Shown here piece after piece: positions 17,236 through 25,936 of a stretch of 35,494 nucleotides of DNA. A program made the translations under genes and the position numbers. The notes under the pieces are model-generated. The model was not told the DNA's origin. It saw only the letters and a list, made by a program, of their open reading frames with translations, and searched no databases. Source of the stretch: Fibrobacter sp. (GTDB taxonomy: Bacteria; Fibrobacterota; Chitinivibrionia; Chitinivibrionales; Chitinispirillaceae); NCBI GenBank assembly GCA_012513915.1, contig JAAZBG010000086.1, forward strand, positions 1 through 35,494, given 5' to 3'. The first letter of the stretch is position 1. Each line of letters opens with the position of its first letter.

Positions 17236-17277
17236 ACAGTAGCTGTGGATCCTTTTCATCATGAATAAAGGGGTGCT

Positions 17278-19278
17278 ATGTCACTGATACTTATTTTTAT
17301 CGCAATTGTTGTTGCTGCGTCGAGTGGTGTCCCCGCTCAGTTTCTCAGTCGTACCTCAACAAAATCCGGTTTGTTTGCACTGCTTTTTATGTCCATAAGT
17401 GTCATTGCTGCTTTTGGCGCTGTGGTTTTTGCATTTTGTAAACCACAGGAGATTGCTTCGATTGAGTGGCCTGCAATGGATACCCTCTATTTCTCGATAG
17501 ATCCGCTCAGTGCCTTTTTTCTTGTACCTGTTTTTCTGATGGGATTTTTAGGATCACTCTATGGAGTATCCTACTGGCCCCACGACCGTCACCCGTCAAA
17601 CAGCCGCAAGCTACTGATTTTCTGGGGGCTGCTTGTCGCTGGTATGGCAATACTTATTGTTAGTAAACATGCGATGGCGTTTCTTATTGGTTGGGAAATA
17701 ATGGCATTATCAGCCTTTTTTCTTGTGTCAACAGAAGATAATCGTGGTGAGAGCCGGTTTGCTGCGTGGGTGTATCTCATTGCAACACATGTCGGTACGT
17801 TATCGCTGTTTGCAGTTTTCTCATTGTGGAAACACTCTACAGGTTCTTATATGTTGACTCCTGTAGAATCTGGAACAATCAGCTTTACAATGATGAATAT
17901 CCTGTTCTTTTTTGCATTACTTGGATTCGGATTAAAAACCGGGGCAATGCCATTTCACTTCTGGCTGCCGTCAGCACATGCAACTGCACCGACACATGTT
18001 TCTGCAATGTTAAGCGGTGTGGTATTAAAAATGGGTATTTACGGGCTTATACGATGGCTGTCGCTTTTTCCGTCACCGCCATATGCCTGGGGAACTACTA
18101 TCATTTTTATCGGGTTTATCAGTGGACTTTTTGGTGTTGTGTTTGCAATCGCTCAACATGATATAAAGCGGTTGCTTGCATATCACAGTGTTGAAAATAT
18201 CGGAATTATCCTTATAGGAATAGGAATCGCACTGATAGGCCGGGCTGCAAACATGATGGAAATTACGATACTTGGGCTTGCCGGTGCGTTGCTTCATGTA
18301 TGGAATCACAGTTTTTTTAAATCCCTTTTATTTTATTGTGCAGGTGCAGTAGTACATACGACACATACGCGTAAAATTGATCTTCTTGGCGGTCTGGCGA
18401 AAAAAATGCCTCAGACAGCACTCTGGTTTCTTATTGGGGCAATTGCAATTTGCGGTCTTCCGCCGCTCAACGGATTTGTCAGCGAACTGTTTATCTATTT
18501 CGGTCTTTTCAAAATGGTTATGAATGACGTGAGTGATCTGACAGCTGCGCTGGGAGTTCCGGTTCTGGCTATGATCGGTGCACTTGCTGCAGCATGTTTT
18601 GTCAAGGTGTTCGGAACCGTATTTCTTGGTTCACCGCGTTCATCACTGACGAATCATGCACATGAACCGCCTGTTTCGATGCGCAGTTCAATGGTGGTAC
18701 TTGTGATTATTTGTGCGGTCATAGGTATTTTTCCTTTTCTTATCGGGCCGGTTCTTGAACGTGTTATTGTCGTCTGTTATAGCGATTTGTCAGGTATAGT
18801 GTCACAGTTGTCATCAACGGTTCCCTTGAAATCAATTAGTATTCTTGCGGGTGCATTGGCATTTCTGCTTATAATAATTGGTATAGTGTTTGTTTCTAAA
18901 AAGAAAAATGAAAAGACTACCGTTACCTGGGATTGCGGCTATGTTAAACCATCAAATTCCATGCAATACACTGCGACATCATTTGCTGCGACCATTATCA
19001 GTTTTTTTAAATGGATACTTAAACCGCATGAACACCGCCCGGACGTTACCGGGCTTTTTCCAAAAGCTACACGTATGCTGATTCATACTAATGAAATCGT
19101 TCTTGATAGGGTGTTAATTCCTGTTTCGCGTCATGCATCAAGGTTCGCAGCCTGGTTTCACCGGTTTCAACAGGGAATAATACAACATTACATTTTTTAT
19201 ATAGTGATTACGCTTTTTGTCTTACTATGTTCGCAGATGCCGCTAAAGCAGCTCATTCTTAACTGGTTTACAAAATAG
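17278..19278 (+). CDS. hyfB: HyfB-like proton-antiporter subunit, copy 1
   Basis: A 666-residue multi-spanning membrane protein of the NuoL/MrpA/HyfB family, the ion-translocating arm of complex-I-like enzymes. The pump residues are present: the Glu in GWEIMAL (residue 140), the Lys in GFGLKTGAMPFHFWLP (residue 220), and the later DIKRLLAYHSVENIG segment. The C-terminal extension carries TWDCGY and more helices, as in HyfB. ATG 17278 is preceded by AAAGGGG. The next gene is a close paralogue, so this pair is a tandem duplication. It is the first structural gene of the complex, directly after the HTH-EIIA regulator. Confidence 0.92.
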   Translation: MSLILIFIAIVVAASSGVPAQFLSRTSTKSGLFALLFMSISVIAAFGAVVFAFCKPQEIASIEWPAMDTLYFSIDPLSAFFLVPVFLMGFLGSLYGVSYWPHDRHPSNSRKLLIFWGLLVAGMAILIVSKHAMAFLIGWEIMALSAFFLVSTEDNRGESRFAAWVYLIATHVGTLSLFAVFSLWKHSTGSYMLTPVESGTISFTMMNILFFFALLGFGLKTGAMPFHFWLPSAHATAPTHVSAMLSGVVLKMGIYGLIRWLSLFPSPPYAWGTTIIFIGFISGLFGVVFAIAQHDIKRLLAYHSVENIGIILIGIGIALIGRAANMMEITILGLAGALLHVWNHSFFKSLLFYCAGAVVHTTHTRKIDLLGGLAKKMPQTALWFLIGAIAICGLPPLNGFVSELFIYFGLFKMVMNDVSDLTAALGVPVLAMIGALAAACFVKVFGTVFLGSPRSSLTNHAHEPPVSMRSSMVVLVIICAVIGIFPFLIGPVLERVIVVCYSDLSGIVSQLSSTVPLKSISILAGALAFLLIIIGIVFVSKKKNEKTTVTWDCGYVKPSNSMQYTATSFAATIISFFKWILKPHEHRPDVTGLFPKATRMLIHTNEIVLDRVLIPVSRHASRFAAWFHRFQQGIIQHYIFYIVITLFVLLCSQMPLKQLILNWFTK

Positions 19279-19305
19279 AGCATCATGGATAGGATTCAGT
19301 TGTAA

Positions 19306-21282
19306 ATGATCAGTATCGTTTTAGTGTTGTGCTCAATCATTATTTTATGTATGAGCGGATTTCCGGCCTACTTATTTGCAATCCATTCCACAAAGGGGCA
19401 GGTTGTTTCATCCGCGTTAATGCTTATCGGCGCCGGGATTGGGATTTCGGGTGTGATATTGTCAATCCAGTCCGGTGTTATCGTGTACTACAATCACGAA
19501 TGGTTTCTTCCGTGGGGATCTTTTCGTATTTGTATTGATCCGCTAAGTTGTGTATTTCTTTTACCGGTTTTTATTGTTCCGTCAGTAGGCACATTATACA
19601 GTTTATCCTACTGGTCGCAGCGTCTTCACCCTGAAAATGGTAAACGACTGGGTGCTTTTTACGGACTTCTTGCCGGAGGGATGGCTCTTGTAGTCGTTGC
19701 TCAGGATGCTGCATTGTTTATTATTGCATGGGAAATAATGGCATTGGCTGCGTTTTTTGCGTCAACCGCAGAGGATCACAATCAGCAGGTGCGTCAGGCC
19801 GGATGGGTTTACATTGTGGCAACACATATCGGAACGCTGTGTCTGTTTGCAATGTTTGCATTGTGGAAATCATCAACCGGTTCTTTTGCTCTTGTTAATA
19901 GTCCATTCTTAAGCCGGCATGGTTGTGATGTACTCTTTGTGCTTGCAGTGATAGGATTTGGATTTAAAGCCGGAATCATTCCGTTTCATGTATGGCTGCC
20001 GGGCGCTCATGCGAATGCTCCAAGTCATGTGTCTGCAGTAATGTCCGGGGTAATGCTTAAAATGGGTGTATATGGCATTATCCGGATGACATCACTGCTT
20101 CCTCATGTCCAGTTGTGGTGGGGAGGATCATTGCTTGTCGTCGGAGCGATAACTGGTATTGCGGGAATAGCAATCGCAATCGGTCAACAGGATATCAAGC
20201 GGATGCTTGCATACAGCAGTATCGAAAACATTGGTATCATAATGCTCGGATTAGGTCTTGCATTGACAGGACGTTATTACGGACGAAATGATATCGTGAT
20301 GCTTGGTTTATGCGGAAGCCTTTTGCATGTATGGAATCACAGCCTTTTCAAGTCGTTGCTTTTTCTCAATGCGGGTGCAATCATTCATGCGGTACACACA
20401 CGCGATCTGGAACAGATGGGTGGGCTTGGCAAACGAATGCCAAAAACGGCGTTTCTTTTTCTTGTGGGTGCTATTGCGATTTGTGCTTTGCCGCCGTTAA
20501 ACGGTTTTGTCAGCGAGTGGCTTATGTATACAGGCTTTTTTAACTATTTACAGGTAGATACAGAGAAAACGTTTTCGACCGTGCCGCTTGGTGCTGTTGC
20601 ACTTGCTACAATCGGCCCAATGGCGATAGCTTGTTTTGTAAAGGCATTCGGTACAATCTTTCTGGGGAATTGCAGATCTGAAAATGCATCGCAGGCTCAT
20701 GAGGCTGATGGTTCACTGATTCTGCCGATGGTTGTACTTGCTGCCGGATGTCTTTTTATCGGTCTGATTCCTGTATTGTCATTAGATCTGATAGTCAGTG
20801 CAGTTAATGTCTGGACTCCACAGAATACTCTGGTGTCCTCTGTAAACGCAGCAGAGTCACTTCAATGGATAAGTTATCTTGGATCGGGTCTGCTGATGCT
20901 CATAGGGTTTACTGCAGTTGTATTCAGGAAAAAATTGTTTACTAAAAAGGAAAGCGCGTTAGGGACCTGGGATTGCGGATATGCCCTGCCGACAAGCCGC
21001 ATGCAGTACAGCAGTTCATCATTCGGTGATACAATCGTAAAGCTGTTCCGGTGGATTGTGGTTCCTTCTGATCATGATCCGAAAATCAGCGGATTATTTC
21101 CACGGAAATCGGCATTCAAAAGTGTTGTTCCCGATGTGATACTTGATAGATTGGTTGTGCCTGTTTTCAAACTGGCAGGTTATTATCTGCCCATGGTAAG
21201 GGTGTTTCAGCGGGGACAGGTACACTTGTATGTCCTGTATATTCTGGTAACTGTTATTGTTTTGTTAATTATCGGGAGATAA
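19306..21282 (+). CDS. hyfB: HyfB-like proton-antiporter subunit, copy 2
   Basis: A 658-residue paralogue of the preceding gene with the same layout. The pump residues are kept: Glu143 in AWEIMAL, Lys221 in GFGFKAGIIPFHVWLP, and DIKRMLAYSSIENIG. The LLHVWNHS-FKSLLF segment and the C-terminal TWDCGY extension are shared almost word for word with copy 1, while the N-terminal helices differ more. Both copies look functional, so the complex probably has two such arms in addition to HyfF. ATG 19306 lies 27 bases after the previous stop; AGGA is about 11 bases upstream. Confidence 0.92.
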   Translation: MISIVLVLCSIIILCMSGFPAYLFAIHSTKGQVVSSALMLIGAGIGISGVILSIQSGVIVYYNHEWFLPWGSFRICIDPLSCVFLLPVFIVPSVGTLYSLSYWSQRLHPENGKRLGAFYGLLAGGMALVVVAQDAALFIIAWEIMALAAFFASTAEDHNQQVRQAGWVYIVATHIGTLCLFAMFALWKSSTGSFALVNSPFLSRHGCDVLFVLAVIGFGFKAGIIPFHVWLPGAHANAPSHVSAVMSGVMLKMGVYGIIRMTSLLPHVQLWWGGSLLVVGAITGIAGIAIAIGQQDIKRMLAYSSIENIGIIMLGLGLALTGRYYGRNDIVMLGLCGSLLHVWNHSLFKSLLFLNAGAIIHAVHTRDLEQMGGLGKRMPKTAFLFLVGAIAICALPPLNGFVSEWLMYTGFFNYLQVDTEKTFSTVPLGAVALATIGPMAIACFVKAFGTIFLGNCRSENASQAHEADGSLILPMVVLAAGCLFIGLIPVLSLDLIVSAVNVWTPQNTLVSSVNAAESLQWISYLGSGLLMLIGFTAVVFRKKLFTKKESALGTWDCGYALPTSRMQYSSSSFGDTIVKLFRWIVVPSDHDPKISGLFPRKSAFKSVVPDVILDRLVVPVFKLAGYYLPMVRVFQRGQVHLYVLYILVTVIVLLIIGR

Positions 21283-21286
21283 ACGG

Positions 21287-22216
21287 ATGAATTCAATGGT
21301 TGTTGATGTCGTAGAGATTATTCTTCATCTGATGTTATTGATTACTATGCCGCCGCTGCTGCTTGGAATTATCAATAAGACCAAAGCCTGGTTTGGCGGA
21401 CGTGTCGGCGTACCGCTGCTTCAGGTGTATTATGATATTTTTAAACTGTTCAGAAAAGGAATGGTATTCAGTGTTACGACATCATGGGTTTTCCGGGTAG
21501 GACCTTTTGTAACACTGTGTTCACTGCTTATTGCCGGTCTTTTAATACCGATGGGGAGTTTTGATTCTCCAATAAGCTTTGCCGGTGATCTGATTCTTTT
21601 TGCATATTTGTTTGGATTGTCAAGGTTCTTTACAACCGCAGCTGCGCTTGATACCGGTTCATCATTTGAGGGTATGGGGGCTGCCCGTGAAGTAACCTTT
21701 GCCTGTTTTTCTGAACCTGCGCTGTTCTTTGCATTTCTTGTTCTGGCAAAAATATCAGGTGAGATATCGCTGACTCCGATGATGCACGGACCGCTTGAGG
21801 AATACTCTGCGATTGTTGCTGCACCACTTGTTTTGATAGCAATCGGAGTGTATATCGTCCTGCTTGCAGAAAGTTGCAGAATTCCTGTGGATGATCCAAA
21901 TACACATCTGGAACTTACCATGATACACGAAGCAATGGTACTTGATCACAGTGGTCCGCTTTTTGGTGTTATCACCTATGCAGCATCAATAAAGTTGTTT
22001 GTCCTGAGTGCTTTGCTCTTACATATCATGATCCCGTTTCAATTCGATATCGTGTGGCTTAACTGGGTATTATTTATTGTGGAAATGCTTGGAATTGCAG
22101 TGCTTGTGGGTATTACCGAGTCGGTGATGGCGCGTCTGCAGCTCCTGCACATACCCTATTTACTGATCAGTGCACTACTGTTCTGTGCTTTCGGATTTAT
22201 ACTTTTAATAAGGTGA
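21287..22216 (+). CDS. hyfC: HyfC/NuoH-like membrane-anchor subunit
   Basis: A 309-residue integral membrane protein of the NuoH/HycD/HyfC family, which joins the soluble Fe-S/large-subunit arm to the membrane arm and lies next to the quinone-site region in complex I. Family marks include KTKAWFGGRVGVPLLQVYYD near the N terminus, AALDTGSSFEGMGAAREV, and the acidic loop ESCRIPVDDPNTHLELTMIHEAM. It starts 4 bases after the HyfB2 stop, with GGGAG 8 bases before the ATG. Length and helices are normal for the family. Confidence 0.93.
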   Translation: MNSMVVDVVEIILHLMLLITMPPLLLGIINKTKAWFGGRVGVPLLQVYYDIFKLFRKGMVFSVTTSWVFRVGPFVTLCSLLIAGLLIPMGSFDSPISFAGDLILFAYLFGLSRFFTTAAALDTGSSFEGMGAAREVTFACFSEPALFFAFLVLAKISGEISLTPMMHGPLEEYSAIVAAPLVLIAIGVYIVLLAESCRIPVDDPNTHLELTMIHEAMVLDHSGPLFGVITYAASIKLFVLSALLLHIMIPFQFDIVWLNWVLFIVEMLGIAVLVGITESVMARLQLLHIPYLLISALLFCAFGFILLIR

Positions 22217-22223
22217 ACGTTGT

Positions 22224-22865
22224 ATGACAAATTTACTTAATGCAATACTGGTAATTATTCTGATGCTGAATCTGTTTACGCTGGGAACAACTCGTATTCA
22301 GTCAATTATCCGGATTGTCGCCTTTCAGGGTATCCTGCTTGGTATATTGCCGCTTATCACACATGATGGACTTAGTTTGATGGCGGTTGCTGCATCCATA
22401 ATTGCAATTGTGCTGAAAGGTTTTGCCATACCGGTCATGATGTCTCATGCGCTCAGGGATGTTCAGATTAAACGTGAGGTTGAACCGCTTATCGGCATTT
22501 TACCGTCAATTATACTCGGAGCACTTGCAACGGTGTTTGCGTTACTTTTTGCAAGTCAGATGCCGCTTGCAAACGAGAATCTCAGTAAACTGATCGTTCC
22601 ATCAGCGATTGCAACAATACTTGTCGGATTTATCCTCCTGACAACGCGATTCAAGGCGCTGACACAGGTTATCGGGTACCTTATACTTGAAAATGGAATA
22701 TTTATATTCGGCGTGCTTCTTATGGAAGCAATGCCGATGGTTATAGAGATGGGAGTGCTGCTGGATCTGTTCGTTGGTATTTTCGTGAGCTGCATCATCA
22801 TAAGTAAAATCAATCAGTCATTTTCATCAATGGATACGCGTATCCTGAGTTCACTTAAGGAGTAA
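22224..22865 (+). CDS. hyfE: HyfE-like membrane subunit (NuoK-like)
   Basis: A 213-residue protein that is almost entirely membrane helices, similar to HyfE. Part of that family corresponds to NuoK of complex I, a small antiporter-like subunit. The segment VIGYLILENGIFIFGVLL is typical, with a glutamate inside a helix. It begins 7 bases after HyfC, with AAGGTGA ahead of ATG 22224, and runs straight into hyfF. Identification rests on helix pattern, order in the operon and this motif. Confidence 0.85.
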   Translation: MTNLLNAILVIILMLNLFTLGTTRIQSIIRIVAFQGILLGILPLITHDGLSLMAVAASIIAIVLKGFAIPVMMSHALRDVQIKREVEPLIGILPSIILGALATVFALLFASQMPLANENLSKLIVPSAIATILVGFILLTTRFKALTQVIGYLILENGIFIFGVLLMEAMPMVIEMGVLLDLFVGIFVSCIIISKINQSFSSMDTRILSSLKE

Positions 22866-22871
22866 ATGTAT

Positions 22872-24308
22872 ATGGCATTTTTGCTGATTTTTTATCCTTT
22901 ACTTATAGCAGTTGCTGCTGCAGTTATTACATCCAACCGGGTCAGGCCGTATATGCTTCCTGTGGCAGCTGTACCACATTGTGTACTGACGTATATCGTT
23001 GTATTCAGCAACCGTATTTCTGAAACGTCAACATGGCTTTCTCTTGATCCATTGGGAAAAATAGTTCTGTTACTTGTAAGTACCCTCTTTCTCTTCTGCT
23101 CCTTTTATGCCGTACAGTATTTACATTTCAGGAATGACCGGAACAACAGGATATTTATTGTATGTCTTCTGACATTTTTAGGAACTATGAGCCTTGTCAC
23201 CTGGGCACATCACCTTGGACTGATGTGGGTGGCAATTGAGGCGACAACACTTGTAACAGCACCGCTTATCTACTTTAATCACACCCGGTTAAGTATTGAA
23301 GCAATGTGGAAATATCTGTTGATCGGCTCCGTAGGTATTGCGCTTGCACTACTTGGAACATTTTTTATCGCATATTCATCACTGCATGCCGGGCTTGATG
23401 CAACGCTGACCTATGATGTGCTGTTACATAATGCTCCGCAGCTATCGAAAATATGGCTTCATGCTGCATTTATTCTCCTTCTTGTGGGATATGGAACCAA
23501 GATGGGTCTTGCACCTATGCACACCTGGAAACCTGATGCATACGGAGAGTCTCCGGGGCTTGTTGGAGCAATATTTGCCGGTGCTACAACTTCGTGTGCA
23601 TTCCTTGCTTTTTTAAGAATTTATCATATCTGTTATGCCGCCGGTGAGCAACAGTATATGTCAAGGCTGTTGTTGTTCATGGGTTTTCTTTCCATGATTG
23701 CAGCTGCCCTTTTTCTGATTCGTCAACGTGACATAAAGAGAATGCTTGCGTATTCCAGTATTGAACATATGGGTATTCTTATGATTGGTCTGGGAATCGG
23801 AAAAACCGCTTTATACGGAACGGTTCTTCACATTCTTACTAATGGTATTACAAAAGGGGTATTGTTTCTTAGTGCCGGAAATATTCACAGGGCTTACGGA
23901 AGTAAAAATATCGAACAGGTTCATGGTGCATTAAGAATTCTTCCTTTGTCAGGATCAATGTTTCTGGTTTCGTTTCTTGCGATTACCGGATCACCACCGT
24001 TTGGACCATTTATCAGTGAGTTTTCAATTCTATCAGGCATGTTTGATTCGCACGCCTATTTCTCGGGCGCACTGTTTCTTGTTCTTCTTTGTATAGTTTT
24101 TATAGGAATGGGGGGAACAGTGTTAAGTACTGTTCAGGGTAATGCACCAAAAGATATAAAAGAAAAAGGTACCTTTAAAGATGGATTCTGGAATGGTGCA
24201 CCTGTACTTGCAATGATGATCATTGTGTTGATACTTGGAATTTACATACCGGAACCGCTGGCTGCATTACTTAATGATGCAGTCGAATTCATAGGGGGGC
24301 AGTCTTGA
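22872..24308 (+). CDS. hyfF: HyfF-like proton-antiporter subunit
   Basis: The third antiporter-like (NuoN/NuoM/HyfF-type) membrane subunit. The conserved pump residues are visible: Glu in WVAIEATTLV (codon at 23238), Lys in GYGTKMGLAPMHTWKPDAYGESP (codon at 23499), and DIKRMLAYSSIEHMG. The HMG variant is typical of HyfF. I prefer ATG 22872 (478 residues), which has AAGGAG 9 bases upstream. ATG 22866 lies directly against the hyfE stop, with only 3 bases between ribosome site and start. The stop overlaps the TTG alternative start of hyfG. Confidence 0.92.
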   Translation: MAFLLIFYPLLIAVAAAVITSNRVRPYMLPVAAVPHCVLTYIVVFSNRISETSTWLSLDPLGKIVLLLVSTLFLFCSFYAVQYLHFRNDRNNRIFIVCLLTFLGTMSLVTWAHHLGLMWVAIEATTLVTAPLIYFNHTRLSIEAMWKYLLIGSVGIALALLGTFFIAYSSLHAGLDATLTYDVLLHNAPQLSKIWLHAAFILLLVGYGTKMGLAPMHTWKPDAYGESPGLVGAIFAGATTSCAFLAFLRIYHICYAAGEQQYMSRLLLFMGFLSMIAAALFLIRQRDIKRMLAYSSIEHMGILMIGLGIGKTALYGTVLHILTNGITKGVLFLSAGNIHRAYGSKNIEQVHGALRILPLSGSMFLVSFLAITGSPPFGPFISEFSILSGMFDSHAYFSGALFLVLLCIVFIGMGGTVLSTVQGNAPKDIKEKGTFKDGFWNGAPVLAMMIIVLILGIYIPEPLAALLNDAVEFIGGQS

Positions 24309-24310
24309 TT

Positions 24311-25837
24311 ATGGTACAATCCCTTACGACAGTAATTAATAATGGCCGTGCAGTTTCACTTGACACTATCGAAGTGCTGAATCCGGAACAGTTTGCTCAG
24401 GCGATTACCGGTTCAGTTGCATTTGGCGAGAGAGTGGCTGCATTATTCGGGAAAAATTCTGATAAACCTGATACCGTCGAGATGGTTGCAGTTATTGCAG
24501 ATGATGATCAGAATGAGTTGAAACTGTGCAGAACCGAGATTAATGGTTTTGAGTTTAACTCGATCACACCAAAGTGTCCTCAGGTGCATATGTTTGAACG
24601 TGAGATTGCAGAACAGTTTGGCGTAAAAGTAAAGGATCACCCCTGGTTTAAACCTGTACGATATCACAAGTCGTATACAAACGTTGATGCATGGGGGAGA
24701 GGGCGGGAAACCGAAATACTTCCGGCAGTATGTGATTTTTACAAACTTGAGGGAGAACAGGTACATGAAGTCTCTGTGGGGCCGGTGCATGCAGGTATTA
24801 TAGAACCGGGGCATTTCAGATTTCAATGTCATGGAGAAATGGTGTATCATCTGGAAATTGCGCTCGGGTTTCAGCATCGGGGTATCGAAAGAGCTCTGGT
24901 TAACGGGCCTGATAAGCGCTCACTTTATCTTGCAGAAACAATCGCCGGTGATACATCAATCGGACATGGAACATCGTATTGTCAGGTTGTTGAGGCGCTT
25001 TCAAATTGTAATGTATCACCGCGAGCTCAGGCTTTAAGAGGTATCGCACTTGAATTAGAACGTCTCGCAAATCATACTGGTGATCTTGGTGCACTCGCTC
25101 AGGACATCGGATTTCTTCCTACATCTTCATTTTGCGGAAGAATAAGGGGTGATTTTCTTAATATGTCAGCAGTACTCTGCGGCAGCCGTTTTGGACGATC
25201 GTTCATGCGCTGTGGAGGTGTTGCGTATGATGTCGATCAGGCAAGGGTTGATGACCTCTTGAAAAGACTTGACGCATCGGAAACGGATGTCACTGTTGCG
25301 GTGAATCTGTTATGGGATACGCAATCGGTGATGGCACGGTTTGAAAAAATTGGTGTTGTGTCAGAAAAAATAGCACAGGATCTTGGACTTGTCGGCCCTG
25401 TGGCGCGTGCAACCGGATTGCTTCGGGATGTACGCCATGATCATTCATGCGGGATCTATTGCTTTACACATCTTCCGGTGGCATTATGTAACAGTGGAGA
25501 TGTATTTGCGAGAGCGTATGTCCGCTGGCTTGAAATTCAACATTCTATCAAATTCATCCGGGAACAGCTTCTGGCGCTTCCCGGAGGCAGAGTGCTTACC
25601 GAATGCAGAAACATTGCACCATCATCAATCGCGGTATCTCTTACCGAAGGGTGGCGTGGTGAGGTGTGCCATGTCGGAATTACTGATGAATCCGGGAAAT
25701 TTTCCCGCTATAAAATTGTTGATCCGTCATTCCATAACTGGCCGGGGCTGGCAATTGCATTACGTAATCAGCAGATTTCAGATTTTCCTGTTTGTAATAA
25801 AAGCTTTAATCTTTCATATTGTGGACATGATTTGTAA
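24311..25837 (+). CDS. hyfG: HyfG/NuoCD-like large subunit lacking NiFe ligands (Ehr-type)
   Basis: A fused NuoC-like (about 1-140) and NuoD/hydrogenase-large-like (about 160-508) protein. The fold is clear: EREIAEQFGVKVKDHPW, then LEIALGFQHRGIE. NiFe hydrogenases have two CxxC pairs that hold the metal site. Here the first (RVCGIC in HycE) reads TIAGDT (codons 24944-24955), and the second (DPCxxC) reads DPSFHN (codons 25727-25738). All four ligands are missing, so hydrogen chemistry at a NiFe centre is ruled out. This agrees with the energy-converting hydrogenase-related (Ehr) group, whose substrate is not established. The C terminus is DFPVCNKSFNLSYCGHDL, with no hydrogenase maturation tail. 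ATG 24311 has a G6 run 11 bases upstream; TTG 24305 overlapping the hyfF stop is possible. Confidence 0.9.
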   Translation: MVQSLTTVINNGRAVSLDTIEVLNPEQFAQAITGSVAFGERVAALFGKNSDKPDTVEMVAVIADDDQNELKLCRTEINGFEFNSITPKCPQVHMFEREIAEQFGVKVKDHPWFKPVRYHKSYTNVDAWGRGRETEILPAVCDFYKLEGEQVHEVSVGPVHAGIIEPGHFRFQCHGEMVYHLEIALGFQHRGIERALVNGPDKRSLYLAETIAGDTSIGHGTSYCQVVEALSNCNVSPRAQALRGIALELERLANHTGDLGALAQDIGFLPTSSFCGRIRGDFLNMSAVLCGSRFGRSFMRCGGVAYDVDQARVDDLLKRLDASETDVTVAVNLLWDTQSVMARFEKIGVVSEKIAQDLGLVGPVARATGLLRDVRHDHSCGIYCFTHLPVALCNSGDVFARAYVRWLEIQHSIKFIREQLLALPGGRVLTECRNIAPSSIAVSLTEGWRGEVCHVGITDESGKFSRYKIVDPSFHNWPGLAIALRNQQISDFPVCNKSFNLSYCGHDL

Positions 25838-25936
25838 ATCGTAATAACACATTGAGAAAATGCTTTGTTGAGCAATAAACTATACCGGATAGCAGGTGTA
25901 AACAAAATGACAAATGACAAAAAGGCAGTGTAAAGT

